The notes beneath the pieces are model-generated. The model saw nothing but the letters and a program-made list of their open reading frames with translations, was not told the origin of the DNA and ran no database searches. Below, in pieces: positions 1 to 7,406 of a stretch of 18,787 nucleotides of DNA (position 1 is its first letter; every line of letters starts with the position of its first letter). The stretch is from a bacterium (lineage in GTDB: Bacteria > Patescibacteria > Dojkabacteria > SC72). Position numbers and translations under genes: made by a program. The DNA is taken from the NCBI GenBank assembly GCA_029553845.1, contig JAKPKF010000368.1:1-18787 (forward strand), written 5' to 3'.

Positions 1-471
1 CCCCCAAAGAAATTTAGGGATATTAAATTCAAAGAGCTAGACACGGATTATATCCCGGCAGGCTGCATCACTTTGCAAAAGAAGGCTAGAAATGTTTTAG
101 ATTTAAATCAGCCGAGTAAAATAAATAACTATCCTACCGCCCAAAAAGAAGTTATTACAAAAGCCAAAGCTCTGCAGATTACAGAACGGCCTCACACGGA
201 AGAGGAGGCAGCCCTTCTTGAGGACTTAACTGTCGACATTGAAGAATATGACCAAAGACTAATCGAACGCCTTAGAGGGGTCTTAAATGACCTTATAAAC
301 ATTCCATCTCATCAGATACTTTCTATGAAACCCTCCGACCGTTTAAAGAACACAAACGATATTATAAAAGCCATCAGGCTCCTACAGGGTAAGTCCACCG
401 AAAACAAACAAACTTTATCTCTAGTAAAGGCCATAGGAATTGCAACAACCAGAAGAACTCCAACAAAATGA
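1..471 (+). CDS. Probable terminase small subunit (5' end outside window)
   Basis: The reading frame is open from the first base and stops at TGA 469-471, giving at least 156 residues. The first in-frame start-like codon is a TTG at 73, but nothing resembling a ribosome binding site precedes it, so the gene most likely begins upstream of the window. The visible part is charged and mostly helical, with an acidic stretch (EEEAALLEDL) followed by a likely long helix (DQRLIERLRGVLNDL) and a basic tail (TTRRTPTK). I see no clear helix-turn-helix. The call rests mainly on position: it lies directly upstream of, and overlaps by 32 bases, the large terminase gene, where small subunits normally sit. 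A small terminase would recognise phage DNA and regulate the large-subunit ATPase. It could instead be another small packaging-region protein. Confidence 0.55.
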   Translation, partial: PPKKFRDIKFKELDTDYIPAGCITLQKKARNVLDLNQPSKINNYPTAQKEVITKAKALQITERPHTEEEAALLEDLTVDIEEYDQRLIERLRGVLNDLINIPSHQILSMKPSDRLKNTNDIIKAIRLLQGKSTENKQTLSLVKAIGIATTRRTPTK

Positions 472-2029
472 TTTAGTAAAGCTAGTTCTTGATTGGCAAA
501 CCTCTCCACGCAGGTTTGCTATTGAGGCTTTAGGCGTTACACCCACCAGTCAGCAAGGCGATTTGTTAGACAGGTTGGGTGAATTAACCCGTGTCAAGAT
601 AAAGAAGTGGAACACACCTCACGAACTTACAGCCGAAGAGGAAGCACTGTCCAAGAAGGTTGGTATATCCGTAATGTCAGCCAAAGGTACAGGAAAAGAC
701 GCTGTTCTATCTTGGTGCATTTTATGGTTTTTATGTTGTTTTAGAAATTCCAAAATACCTATGACAGGTGTCAGCTATGAGCAAATGAAAATAGTTTTAA
801 TAGCTGAAATAGCAAAGTGGGCTAACCGAATAGATAAAGATGGTAACCCCTGCTTTATCTTAAAAGATATTGTTCAAATAGGCACCGACAAAATTTGGAT
901 TTCTATGGACGAATCACCGGGAGAAGAGGGTAAAAGTTGGTTTGCCAAACTTAGAACTGCCCCCAAAGGCTCCAAAGATGAAGTTCAATCCAAGACAATG
1001 GACGGACTCCACGCCGATTATATGATGGTTGCGGTCGATGAAGCCGACGGTGTTCCCGATGCAATTTTAAAATCCTTAGACACCACACTCACTTCTCCTG
1101 TAAACTTTATGCTGCTCATATTCAACCCAACCAAGAACTATGGATACGCATATAGAACCCAGTATGACAGAGAAGGAGATTATTTTATAAAGCTCCAATG
1201 GTCGGCACTTGATTCAGAGAACGTTACGGCAGACCAAATAGAGCGAATGAGACGTTCTTATCCCGAAGGTTCACCCGAATACAACGTAAACGTTTTAGGT
1301 ATTCCGCCCGAACAGACCGAAGGTACCCTTATTCCCCAGCAATGGCTTGATGCTGCCGTTGACAGAGACATTACTCCTGATGATAAGACCCCAAGGATAA
1401 TGGGTGTTGACCCGTCCCGCCAAGGTGGAGACCCCGCTGGCATAGTAATCAGAGACGGTGGCAAGATTTTAGATTTAATAGAATTTAGAAAGTTGGACAC
1501 CAACGAACTTTCCGATGAGATTGTTCAAATTTTCTCTGAATGGGAATGTGATATGGTTTATATAGACTCCATCGGCAATGGCGCAGGGGTTTATGACGTG
1601 GTAAAACGAAGATTACCCGGACGAGTTAGAGCCGTAGACGTTTCCACCAAAGCACGTTCCCAGCGTTACAAAAGATTAAGAGATGAACTCTGGTGGCGTG
1701 TTCGTATGGGCTTTGAAAATAACACCATTTCAATACCCTCCAAGATAAGATTATACAGACAATTCTACAATGAGTTGCTGGTTATGAGACGTGAAACCGA
1801 TGATGATACAAACGGCAAAATTAAGATTGAATCTAAAATAAAAATGAAGTCTCGAGGAGCTAAGAGTCCTAACCTAGCCGATGCTTTTATGGTTACTATG
1901 TATGCCAATGAGCTTGCATTTGATTGTGATACTAAAAAATGTAGAGCCAGAAAAGACCCATATGATGACCTTGAAAATATGTCTAGGTTTGATGTACAAT
2001 ATAATGAAAATGCTTGGCTAGGAGTTTAA
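440..2029 (+). CDS. terL: Terminase large subunit (ATPase-nuclease packaging motor)
   Basis: This 529-residue protein has the two-domain layout of phage large terminases: an N-terminal DNA-translocating ATPase and a C-terminal RNase H-like nuclease that cuts the concatemer. Visible motifs are a Walker A-type loop SAKGTGKD (80-87, Lys86), a Walker B strand ending VDEAD (199-203), a coupling motif LIFNPT (226-231), and nuclease acidic residues in MGVDPS (Asp324), YIDSIGNG (Asp376) and NLADAF (Asp481). The N-terminus has the usual adaptor pattern (DWQTSPRRFAIEALG) before the ATPase. The start is a TTG at 440: an in-frame TAG lies at 434-436, and the next Met is residue 79, at the edge of the Walker loop. 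An AAAGG at 426-430 is the only plausible ribosome binding site. Length and all key residues look intact. It overlaps the upstream gene by 32 bases and precedes the portal gene. Confidence 0.96.
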   Translation: MQQPEELQQNDLVKLVLDWQTSPRRFAIEALGVTPTSQQGDLLDRLGELTRVKIKKWNTPHELTAEEEALSKKVGISVMSAKGTGKDAVLSWCILWFLCCFRNSKIPMTGVSYEQMKIVLIAEIAKWANRIDKDGNPCFILKDIVQIGTDKIWISMDESPGEEGKSWFAKLRTAPKGSKDEVQSKTMDGLHADYMMVAVDEADGVPDAILKSLDTTLTSPVNFMLLIFNPTKNYGYAYRTQYDREGDYFIKLQWSALDSENVTADQIERMRRSYPEGSPEYNVNVLGIPPEQTEGTLIPQQWLDAAVDRDITPDDKTPRIMGVDPSRQGGDPAGIVIRDGGKILDLIEFRKLDTNELSDEIVQIFSEWECDMVYIDSIGNGAGVYDVVKRRLPGRVRAVDVSTKARSQRYKRLRDELWWRVRMGFENNTISIPSKIRLYRQFYNELLVMRRETDDDTNGKIKIESKIKMKSRGAKSPNLADAFMVTMYANELAFDCDTKKCRARKDPYDDLENMSRFDVQYNENAWLGV

Positions 2030-2032
2030 GGA
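2028..2032 (+). promoter_or_regulatory. Ribosome binding site deciding the portal start
   Basis: AAGGA lies two bases before ATG 2035, and a GGAG at 2021-2024 lies ten bases before it. Together they favour ATG 2035 over an in-frame TTG at 2014, which has no such signal and would add only seven residues. Confidence 0.6.
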
Positions 2033-2034
2033 TT

Positions 2035-4119
2035 ATGGCAGAACTTCATTTTACAACTAAATCAGGTAGCAAGCCACACACCCATATCATATACATTGAT
2101 GCTGATACGGGCGATGCTGTTTGTTCCACGTGTCAGAATCATACTCACGAAGTATTTCCGACCGAAACCGTAATGGTTCTCTCTACTGACTTAGAGCATA
2201 CCCATCAGGTTATACCTCTCCCTGTTCAGTCAGACGACATTAAACCGCCCACAGGCGATGATGAGGAAGTTGTCCGCGATGCTCTCACCCTTTTTAAATC
2301 TGCTTGTGAGTATGAAGCAAAGTCTAGGGAGATGGGCAAAGAGTCCTACGAATTTTTTAAAGGTAACCAGTGGGACAAAGGTCTTAAGTCTGAACTCAAC
2401 TCTAAGAAAAGAGCCACCCAAGTTTATAATTATATCCAATCCAAGATTGATGTTCTATCAGGATTAGCTAGACAAAACAGAACAGACCCCAGAGCTTTCC
2501 CAGTTGAGGGTTCCGATGGAGGGGTAGCTGATATAGCCACAGCCGCATTAGTCCGAATATCCAAAAACAATGCTCTTGCCTCTGAAGAAATAAGAGTTTT
2601 TGAGGACGAAGTTATCACAGGCAGAGGACTTTTCCACGTTTATATTTCTCAAGACAAAGACCCACGTGGTGATATAGTTATAGAGCGTTTCCCTTGGTCA
2701 GATGGATACTTTGGTGCACACAGTAAATTTGATGCTTCCGATGCTACACACGCACACAAAGCCAAATGGATTTCAGCAGCAGAAGCTAAGAGCAGATACC
2801 CGGAACTCAAAGATGATATAGACGGCTTGATAGCTGACAGTAGGGAAGAAATAAGTACAACCAATTTAGTTCAAGACCCCGGAAGTAAAGGCTCGACAGT
2901 TGATTTTAAAACTCACCCCGAGATTATAGACCAACAGCACAGAAGAATTAGACTTATAGAACACGAAATAAAAGAATTTAAAATAGATTATAATATCGTA
3001 TCTCCTGATGAAACGATTTTAATTAAGACCACGAGAGAAGTTTTCAACAAACTTAAAGAACTACCTTCAAACATAAAATTAGTTGGCATTAAAACTACCA
3101 GAGAAGTTATCCGAGTTGTAACGACTATTGGCGACAAACTCATTTCAAATGAGTACCCCTTTAGGCCGTACAACGGATTTTCACTTATACCATCTTATGC
3201 CTATAAATTCGATGACGGTACTTGGTTCGGAAAAGTTGAGGCGATGAAACACGCTCAAATGGAAATAAATAAGCGCGGTAGTCAGGGGATAGATATTGTA
3301 AATCGTATGCTGGGTCGTGGTTGGTTCATAGACGCAGAAACATTTAACTCCCCAAGCGATGAGAATAAATTTATTAAGAACTCGGGTTCTTCGGGCTGGG
3401 TACAGAAAGTTCAATCCGTTGATAGACCACCTAGACAAGCTGATTCTATGTCCTATCCCCCTGAACTGTTCAACCTCCACCAGTTAAATCTTTCCATTAT
3501 GGAAGGCGTATCGAATATTACTTCGTCACTTTCAGGACAGCTACAAACAGGTTATGAATCAGGTTCCGCAATTTTGAGATTACAGCGTTCAGGACTTGTG
3601 GGTAATGAACGTGTATTCGACAACTTTATACTTTCCAAACAAACTATGTTTAGGAATGTATTCAGGCTTATGCAAGAATTTTATTCCCCCGCCAGAATAG
3701 CCCGCATAGTCCTTTCAGAGGCTTCTGACACACAACGTTCAGAGCCTTTAACCATAGGTGATAATGAAATAAGTCCTTTCAGGTCGCCCGAGGAAGATGA
3801 AATGATATACCAAGATATTCAAAATATGCTTGACACTACGGACTTATTAAAGTACGATATTCAAATAGGGGAGCAGATTTTTTCTGCTACAAATAAAGAA
3901 GCGCAGTTTACAATGTGGAGTGAAGCAGCTACTCACGGTTTACCGGTTCCTCTTGAAATGCTTATTGAACTTTCTAGCCTACCTAACAAGGGCAAATGGA
4001 GCAAGATAGTTAAAGAGCAAGAATCAATGAGGCAACAAATGGAACAGATGAAGTACACTGCCGAGCTTCAAAAAGCAGGTAGAATACCTGTCAACCCGAC
4101 CAATGAGGAACCAAGATGA
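2035..4119 (+). CDS. Portal protein, P22-like, with His/Cys-rich N-terminal extension
   Basis: This 694-residue protein would form the dodecameric ring at the DNA-packaging vertex. From about residue 75 it follows the P22-type portal pattern: a helix leading to FFKGNQWD, then YNYIQSKIDVLSGLARQNR with DPRAFPVEG, and later EYPFRPYNGFSLIPSYAYKF and GKVEAMKHAQMEINKRGS, the regions that in this family form the wing and the approach to the central stem. The first 60 residues are not typical. They hold three His-Thr-His triplets (15-17, 36-38, 55-57) about 20 residues apart and one CxxC (30-33), suggesting a small metal-binding fold. An IKTTREV heptapeptide occurs twice, 22 residues apart (about 330 and 352). 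The start is ATG 2035. The stop overlaps the scaffold gene start in an ATGA, implying translational coupling. The C-terminus is a Gln/Met-rich helix. Confidence 0.92.
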   Translation: MAELHFTTKSGSKPHTHIIYIDADTGDAVCSTCQNHTHEVFPTETVMVLSTDLEHTHQVIPLPVQSDDIKPPTGDDEEVVRDALTLFKSACEYEAKSREMGKESYEFFKGNQWDKGLKSELNSKKRATQVYNYIQSKIDVLSGLARQNRTDPRAFPVEGSDGGVADIATAALVRISKNNALASEEIRVFEDEVITGRGLFHVYISQDKDPRGDIVIERFPWSDGYFGAHSKFDASDATHAHKAKWISAAEAKSRYPELKDDIDGLIADSREEISTTNLVQDPGSKGSTVDFKTHPEIIDQQHRRIRLIEHEIKEFKIDYNIVSPDETILIKTTREVFNKLKELPSNIKLVGIKTTREVIRVVTTIGDKLISNEYPFRPYNGFSLIPSYAYKFDDGTWFGKVEAMKHAQMEINKRGSQGIDIVNRMLGRGWFIDAETFNSPSDENKFIKNSGSSGWVQKVQSVDRPPRQADSMSYPPELFNLHQLNLSIMEGVSNITSSLSGQLQTGYESGSAILRLQRSGLVGNERVFDNFILSKQTMFRNVFRLMQEFYSPARIARIVLSEASDTQRSEPLTIGDNEISPFRSPEEDEMIYQDIQNMLDTTDLLKYDIQIGEQIFSATNKEAQFTMWSEAATHGLPVPLEMLIELSSLPNKGKWSKIVKEQESMRQQMEQMKYTAELQKAGRIPVNPTNEEPR

Positions 4120-4994
4120 CAAATTCAAACACAACAGAATCCATCACAGACGAATTATTGAGCAATCTTTCTGACGAAGAATTAGAAAACAGACTTTCCG
4201 ACAAGGAAGATTCACCCGCACCCGAAACGGTACCAGCGGACAATGAACAAACCAAAGAGACCAAAGAACCTGAACAGACGAAACAACCCGAACAGCCTAC
4301 CAATGAGGAACCTACGGAGCAACCAAAGCAAACCGAAGCTGACCACGTAAAGGCTCTTGAGGAATCCAAAGCAAAGTTAGAGAAACAACTTGCTAACTTA
4401 CAACTGGTTTATGGCCGCCAGTCTAACGAACTCGGAGAGTTAAGGGCAAAACTTAAAGAATTAAAAAAGCCTACTCAAGAGGATTATGATGCTGACACCC
4501 CGAAGGCATTAGAAGAACAGAAAGAGTATGACAGGGTATCCCAAAGGGCACAAGAACTTGAGCAAGAACAAGTGAATCTTTCCATCGTGGAGCGTAACAT
4601 TCACTTTGCCAAACAATTCTCGCCCGACTTAGAAGCTAACGCACCACATATATATAAAATTTTAACTGAACAGGACGGCTTTACACCTCAACAGGCTAAT
4701 GAGTTTCTGGGGCAAATCTTTATACAGAATCCCCTGACAGTCTACCAGTTGAATAAAAGAGTCAAAGAAGTAAACGAAATTCAAAGACTCAAAGCTGAAA
4801 TCAACAGGCTTAAGCAGGCTCCTGAACAAATGTTGAATAAAATATCCAAGGCAGCCAGCAATGGTTCTAATGTTGCGGGCACAGTTTCTACCCCCGCTTC
4901 AAGACCGGAGCTGGGTTTCTCCGATTATTCAAAACTTTCTGATAAAGAGTTGGACAACCTTATTGCTGAAAGTTTAAAAAACGAAAGGATTTAA
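4116..4994 (+). CDS. Capsid scaffolding protein
   Basis: This 292-residue acidic protein has the composition and position of a phage scaffold: directly between portal and major capsid genes, low in hydrophobic residues and rich in Glu, Lys, Gln and Pro. Residues 30-75 are a Pro/Glu/Thr/Gln-rich disordered stretch. Residues about 76-118 and 130-160 are strong coiled-coil candidates, with a third helix at 211-235. The C-terminus (about 270-292) is a short amphipathic helix of the kind that binds coat protein in scaffolds. A related segment lies near the N-terminus (LSDEELENRL, 18-27, against LSDKELDNLI, 274-283). It would guide capsid assembly and then leave or be degraded; no protease gene is visible here. 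Start ATG 4116 has GAGGAA at 4105-4110 and overlaps the portal stop by four bases. No catalytic motif is visible. Confidence 0.85.
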   Translation: MTNSNTTESITDELLSNLSDEELENRLSDKEDSPAPETVPADNEQTKETKEPEQTKQPEQPTNEEPTEQPKQTEADHVKALEESKAKLEKQLANLQLVYGRQSNELGELRAKLKELKKPTQEDYDADTPKALEEQKEYDRVSQRAQELEQEQVNLSIVERNIHFAKQFSPDLEANAPHIYKILTEQDGFTPQQANEFLGQIFIQNPLTVYQLNKRVKEVNEIQRLKAEINRLKQAPEQMLNKISKAASNGSNVAGTVSTPASRPELGFSDYSKLSDKELDNLIAESLKNERI

Positions 4995-4997
4995 TAT

Positions 4998-6038
4998 ATG
5001 GCTAGTACAGCTATTACAACAAATGACCCTGTAACCAAGAAAGCGTGGGAAGAAAAAGCTTTCCGAGAAGTACGAAAAGAATCGTATGTTAGCAAGTTTA
5101 TGGGCGGCACTTCTGATTCACTTATCTTTGAACAAACTAAACTCACAAAAGAGAAAGGTGATAAAATCACCTTTACAATATTCCCCCGTGCAGACTCACC
5201 AGTTATTTTAGGTTCTTCAGGACTTTCTCTTGAAGGTAAAGAAGGCGTTGTTGAACACTTCACAGACTCAATCAATCTTGAAGAATACAAAACAGGCTTC
5301 AGGTATGAAGAAGGTCTCACCGTTCAGAGAGCTTTCTTTTCTGTATCCGAAGAACACGCTAAGGCTCTCGACGTTAGAACTGCCGAAGTTATAGATAACC
5401 TGTGGTTTGATGCTATTCAGGCTTCACCCTCAAGAATTATCTATGGTGGGGGCCAAGCCAGCCTAACAACTTTAACATCTGCTCATAAACTTTCACCTGC
5501 ACTTGTAAGAAGATGTGCCGCCCTTGCCCGAGCTGGCTTCGCCAATGGCTCTAATGCAAGAACTACCTATCCTTTCCAACCCGTTAAGATAGGCGGTAAG
5601 TCTTACTTTGTTCTCTTACTCCACCCTTATGCTTGTTATGACCTCAAAAATAACTCTGAATACCAAGGTTATCTTAGAGAAGCTGAAAAACGCGGTCCGG
5701 ACAATCCTATCTTCACTGGCGCACTTGCTATTATTGATAACGTTGTTATCCACGAACACGAAAATATACAGATTAAGAAAACTGTAACCGATGGTAAAGA
5801 TGTTTATTACTGCACAGGTGTATTCTTAGGTGCCGGTTCTTCTATCTGGGCTTGGGGTAAACGTCCCGTAACTGTAAATAAGGTATTTGGTTATGAAGAA
5901 TCTACTGGTATCGGTAGAAAGTTTATTGCTGCTACAAAGAAGACACAGTTTAAATATTCTTCATCTGATGCTAACCCCAGCGATTACGGTTCTGCAGGTG
6001 TTTACGTTGCTATAACTAACGTCGCCAGTGCTGAATAA
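4998..6038 (+). CDS. Major capsid protein, N4 gp56 family
   Basis: This 346-residue protein forms the icosahedral shell. It carries the pattern of the N4-gp56 major capsid family (HK97 fold): TKKAWEEKAFREV near the N-terminus, KLTKEKGDKITFTIFP (48-63), SGLSLEGKEG (74-83), a FRYEEGLTVQR segment (101-111) followed by a helix ending in VIDNLWFDAI (131-140), and later KSYFVLLLHPYACYDLKN (201-218) and RGPDNPIFTGALAIIDNVVIHEHE (232-255). Length is typical for the smaller members. It starts at ATG 4998 behind AAAGGA (4984-4989, eight-base spacing), three bases after the scaffold stop. The adjacent scaffold and the small capsid-associated gene downstream agree with the assignment. Pairing this capsid with a P22-like portal and neck is a mosaic worth noting, although such combinations are seen in phages. 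Confidence 0.94.
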   Translation: MASTAITTNDPVTKKAWEEKAFREVRKESYVSKFMGGTSDSLIFEQTKLTKEKGDKITFTIFPRADSPVILGSSGLSLEGKEGVVEHFTDSINLEEYKTGFRYEEGLTVQRAFFSVSEEHAKALDVRTAEVIDNLWFDAIQASPSRIIYGGGQASLTTLTSAHKLSPALVRRCAALARAGFANGSNARTTYPFQPVKIGGKSYFVLLLHPYACYDLKNNSEYQGYLREAEKRGPDNPIFTGALAIIDNVVIHEHENIQIKKTVTDGKDVYYCTGVFLGAGSSIWAWGKRPVTVNKVFGYEESTGIGRKFIAATKKTQFKYSSSDANPSDYGSAGVYVAITNVASAE

Positions 6039-6052
6039 GGAGTAAATAAACA

Positions 6053-6481
6053 ATGGCAACTATTGATTTAAGACCTAGTGTTCCCTTTATGACTATCGAG
6101 GGCAAAAGCATAATTGCCCAAACCACTGTAGACTTCTCAAAAACTCCTGCCGCTAACGGAGATGTTATAAAAGCCCTCCGACTCCCCAAGGGGGCTATCG
6201 TTGAGCAAGTTTCTTTGATTGTTCATACAACCGAAGCTACTGTAAAAGTATGCGCAGGTATAGAAACCGATACTGACGCTTTCTTAACTTCGAAAACTCT
6301 CGCAAGTATTAAAGCGGACAACAACGCCGGAACAGCCGATGGTGCAGATATGACTGCCACACCTGTATTCATTCCTGCTAATGATTCTCTCTGCTTGGAA
6401 TTAGATGCTGCTGGTGCCGCGGCTGCTGTTGTAAGCGTGGTATGTAAGTATCACGTTGTCGCAAAAACGTTTATGTCTTGA
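6053..6481 (+). CDS. Small capsid-associated protein, decoration-like
   Basis: This 142-residue protein has no signal peptide or enzyme motif. The sequence alternates short hydrophobic strands with turns (IVEQVSLIVHTT, TVKVCAGIETD, DSLCLELDAAG, AVVSVVCKYHV), pointing to a compact beta-sandwich. Proteins of this size and strand pattern, including a LPKGAIVEQVS-type segment, commonly follow gp56-family capsid genes and are often thought to decorate or stabilise the capsid surface. The role here is inferred from position and fold pattern only. Three cysteines lie in the second half. It starts at ATG 6053 after AAGGAG (6037-6042, ten-base spacing), which overlaps the capsid stop codon. It is the last gene before the terminator at 6513-6543 and is therefore likely to be transcribed at high level together with the capsid gene. 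Confidence 0.6.
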   Translation: MATIDLRPSVPFMTIEGKSIIAQTTVDFSKTPAANGDVIKALRLPKGAIVEQVSLIVHTTEATVKVCAGIETDTDAFLTSKTLASIKADNNAGTADGADMTATPVFIPANDSLCLELDAAGAAAAVVSVVCKYHVVAKTFMS

Positions 6482-6510
6482 TTTCCTTTCCTTCTTCTCC
6501 TTTCTTTGCC
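6482..6510 (+). other. Pyrimidine-rich tract in the only intergenic gap
   Basis: Twenty-nine bases that are almost entirely C and T lie between the stop of the decoration-like gene and the terminator hairpin. They include CTCCTTTCT (6497-6505), which matches the anti-Shine-Dalgarno tail of 16S rRNA, and TTCCTT (6483-6488), complementary to the AAGGAA ribosome binding site at 6550-6555. No reading frame uses it. Function unknown. Confidence 0.45.
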
Positions 6511-6512
6511 AT

Positions 6513-6543
6513 AAGCCACAGCAAGTAATTGTTGTGGCTTTTA
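6513..6543 (+). terminator. Intrinsic terminator after the capsid genes
   Basis: Bases 6513-6524 (AAGCCACAGCAA) pair with 6529-6540 (TTGTTGTGGCTT) as a 12-bp stem with one G-T wobble and a GTAA tetraloop of the stable GNRA class. The downstream side runs into four T residues (6539-6542). The short T tract suggests partial termination, which would lower expression of the tail genes relative to the capsid genes. Confidence 0.8.
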
Positions 6544-6560
6544 AACTATAAGGAACAAAT

Positions 6561-7394
6561 ATGGAATTTAACTTTACAAGAAACCAAATATTACAAAAAG
6601 CTTGCAGACTGGCGGGTGTAACTGATGAAGGCGAAATGCCCAATTCAGATTTACTGGCTTCAGCCGCCGATTCGTTAAACATAATCCTAAAAGATATGGA
6701 GGTGTTTAACTTTAGACTTTGGAGCGAGGACAGAATAACAATAAATATCAAACCTTCTGACAGGGTAAAAGTCTATAACCCAGATACTTCTAAATACGAA
6801 GGGTTCTACTGCATTAAAACGCATCGTTCCAATGATGATAATAAACCTTTAACCGGTAAGTTCGCCGATGAATATTGGTATTCGGATAATAAGGGTATTG
6901 ATGCTACAACTTTTAATAAATGGTACGCCAATAAAAATTATACCAACGGCGGGGAAGCCGAGGTTCCTTCTGACATCTTGTCTATAGAGGGAGCGACAGT
7001 TAGAAAAGACAATGTGGATTACCCCGTAAAAATTATAAACAGGTTTTCCGAAGCTGACATTCAATCTAAATGGGAAGAGGGCACACCTGTCAGGTTAAAA
7101 TATGATAAAGCTAATAAGATAGTTAGATTTTACTATTTACCTGACGACAATTATAATGTAACATTATTAGTGATAAAGTCACTTCCAAGTGTCGAACACA
7201 GTGGCGATGTACCAGATGTTCCCGGTACCTTCTTGTCTTATCTTATTTTGGAAACTGCCGCTTGGATTGCAGAGGAGTATTCAAATTTTGAAAAGGTGGA
7301 CAGATTAAGGGCACTTGCACAGGCTAAGTTAGCATTAGCGAGTAGGCAACAGAAAGAGTTTGAATCAAGTTCTTTCGTTGAGCCTATATATTAA
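6561..7394 (+). CDS. Head-tail adaptor protein, P22 gp4-like
   Basis: This 277-residue protein begins with the helical pattern of podophage adaptor proteins (TRNQILQKACRLAGV, then LLASAADSLNIILKDME followed by WSED) and ends with a second helical block (LSYLILETAAWIAEEY and DRLRALAQAKLALASRQ), so the ends fold together around a beta-rich middle. In P22 the equivalent protein binds the portal underside and receives the tail needle and fibres. A separate insert at about residues 65-110 has the pattern YxCIKTHxSN, KPLTG and DEYW, a small module common in phage neck and tail proteins that may contact other virion parts or sugars. The start is ATG 6561 with AAGGAA at 6550-6555. It is the first gene after the terminator. 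The next gene follows within 12 bases behind a near-perfect ribosome binding site. Confidence 0.8.
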   Translation: MEFNFTRNQILQKACRLAGVTDEGEMPNSDLLASAADSLNIILKDMEVFNFRLWSEDRITINIKPSDRVKVYNPDTSKYEGFYCIKTHRSNDDNKPLTGKFADEYWYSDNKGIDATTFNKWYANKNYTNGGEAEVPSDILSIEGATVRKDNVDYPVKIINRFSEADIQSKWEEGTPVRLKYDKANKIVRFYYLPDDNYNVTLLVIKSLPSVEHSGDVPDVPGTFLSYLILETAAWIAEEYSNFEKVDRLRALAQAKLALASRQQKEFESSSFVEPIY

Positions 7395-7400
7395 GGAGGT
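7393..7400 (+). promoter_or_regulatory. Near-perfect Shine-Dalgarno site
   Basis: AAGGAGGT overlaps the stop codon of the adaptor gene and lies six bases before ATG 7407. It is among the strongest sites in the window. Similar GGAGG sites precede the starts at 10963, 11085 and 12022, whereas the head genes mostly carry weaker AGGA-type sites. Confidence 0.75.
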
Positions 7401-7406
7401 AATAAG

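Noticed and set aside
73..75. TTG at 73 as a true gene start
   Set aside because: The frame is open to the left edge and no Shine-Dalgarno-like bases precede it, so the gene is treated as partial.
2014..2034. TTG at 2014 as portal start
   Set aside because: It has no ribosome binding site and adds only seven residues, whereas ATG 2035 has AAGGA and GGAG upstream.
3830..3858. Sigma70-like promoter TTGACA, 17-base spacer, TACGAT
   Set aside because: It lies inside the portal coding region and the -10 box matches only four of six consensus bases. One such match is expected by chance in a window of this size.
4099..4312. Fourteen-base repeat ACCAATGAGGAACC at 4099-4112 and 4299-4312
   Set aside because: It encodes PTNEEP in two Glu/Pro-rich tails; low-complexity coding sequence explains it, and the shared GAGGA acts as a ribosome binding site only in the first copy.
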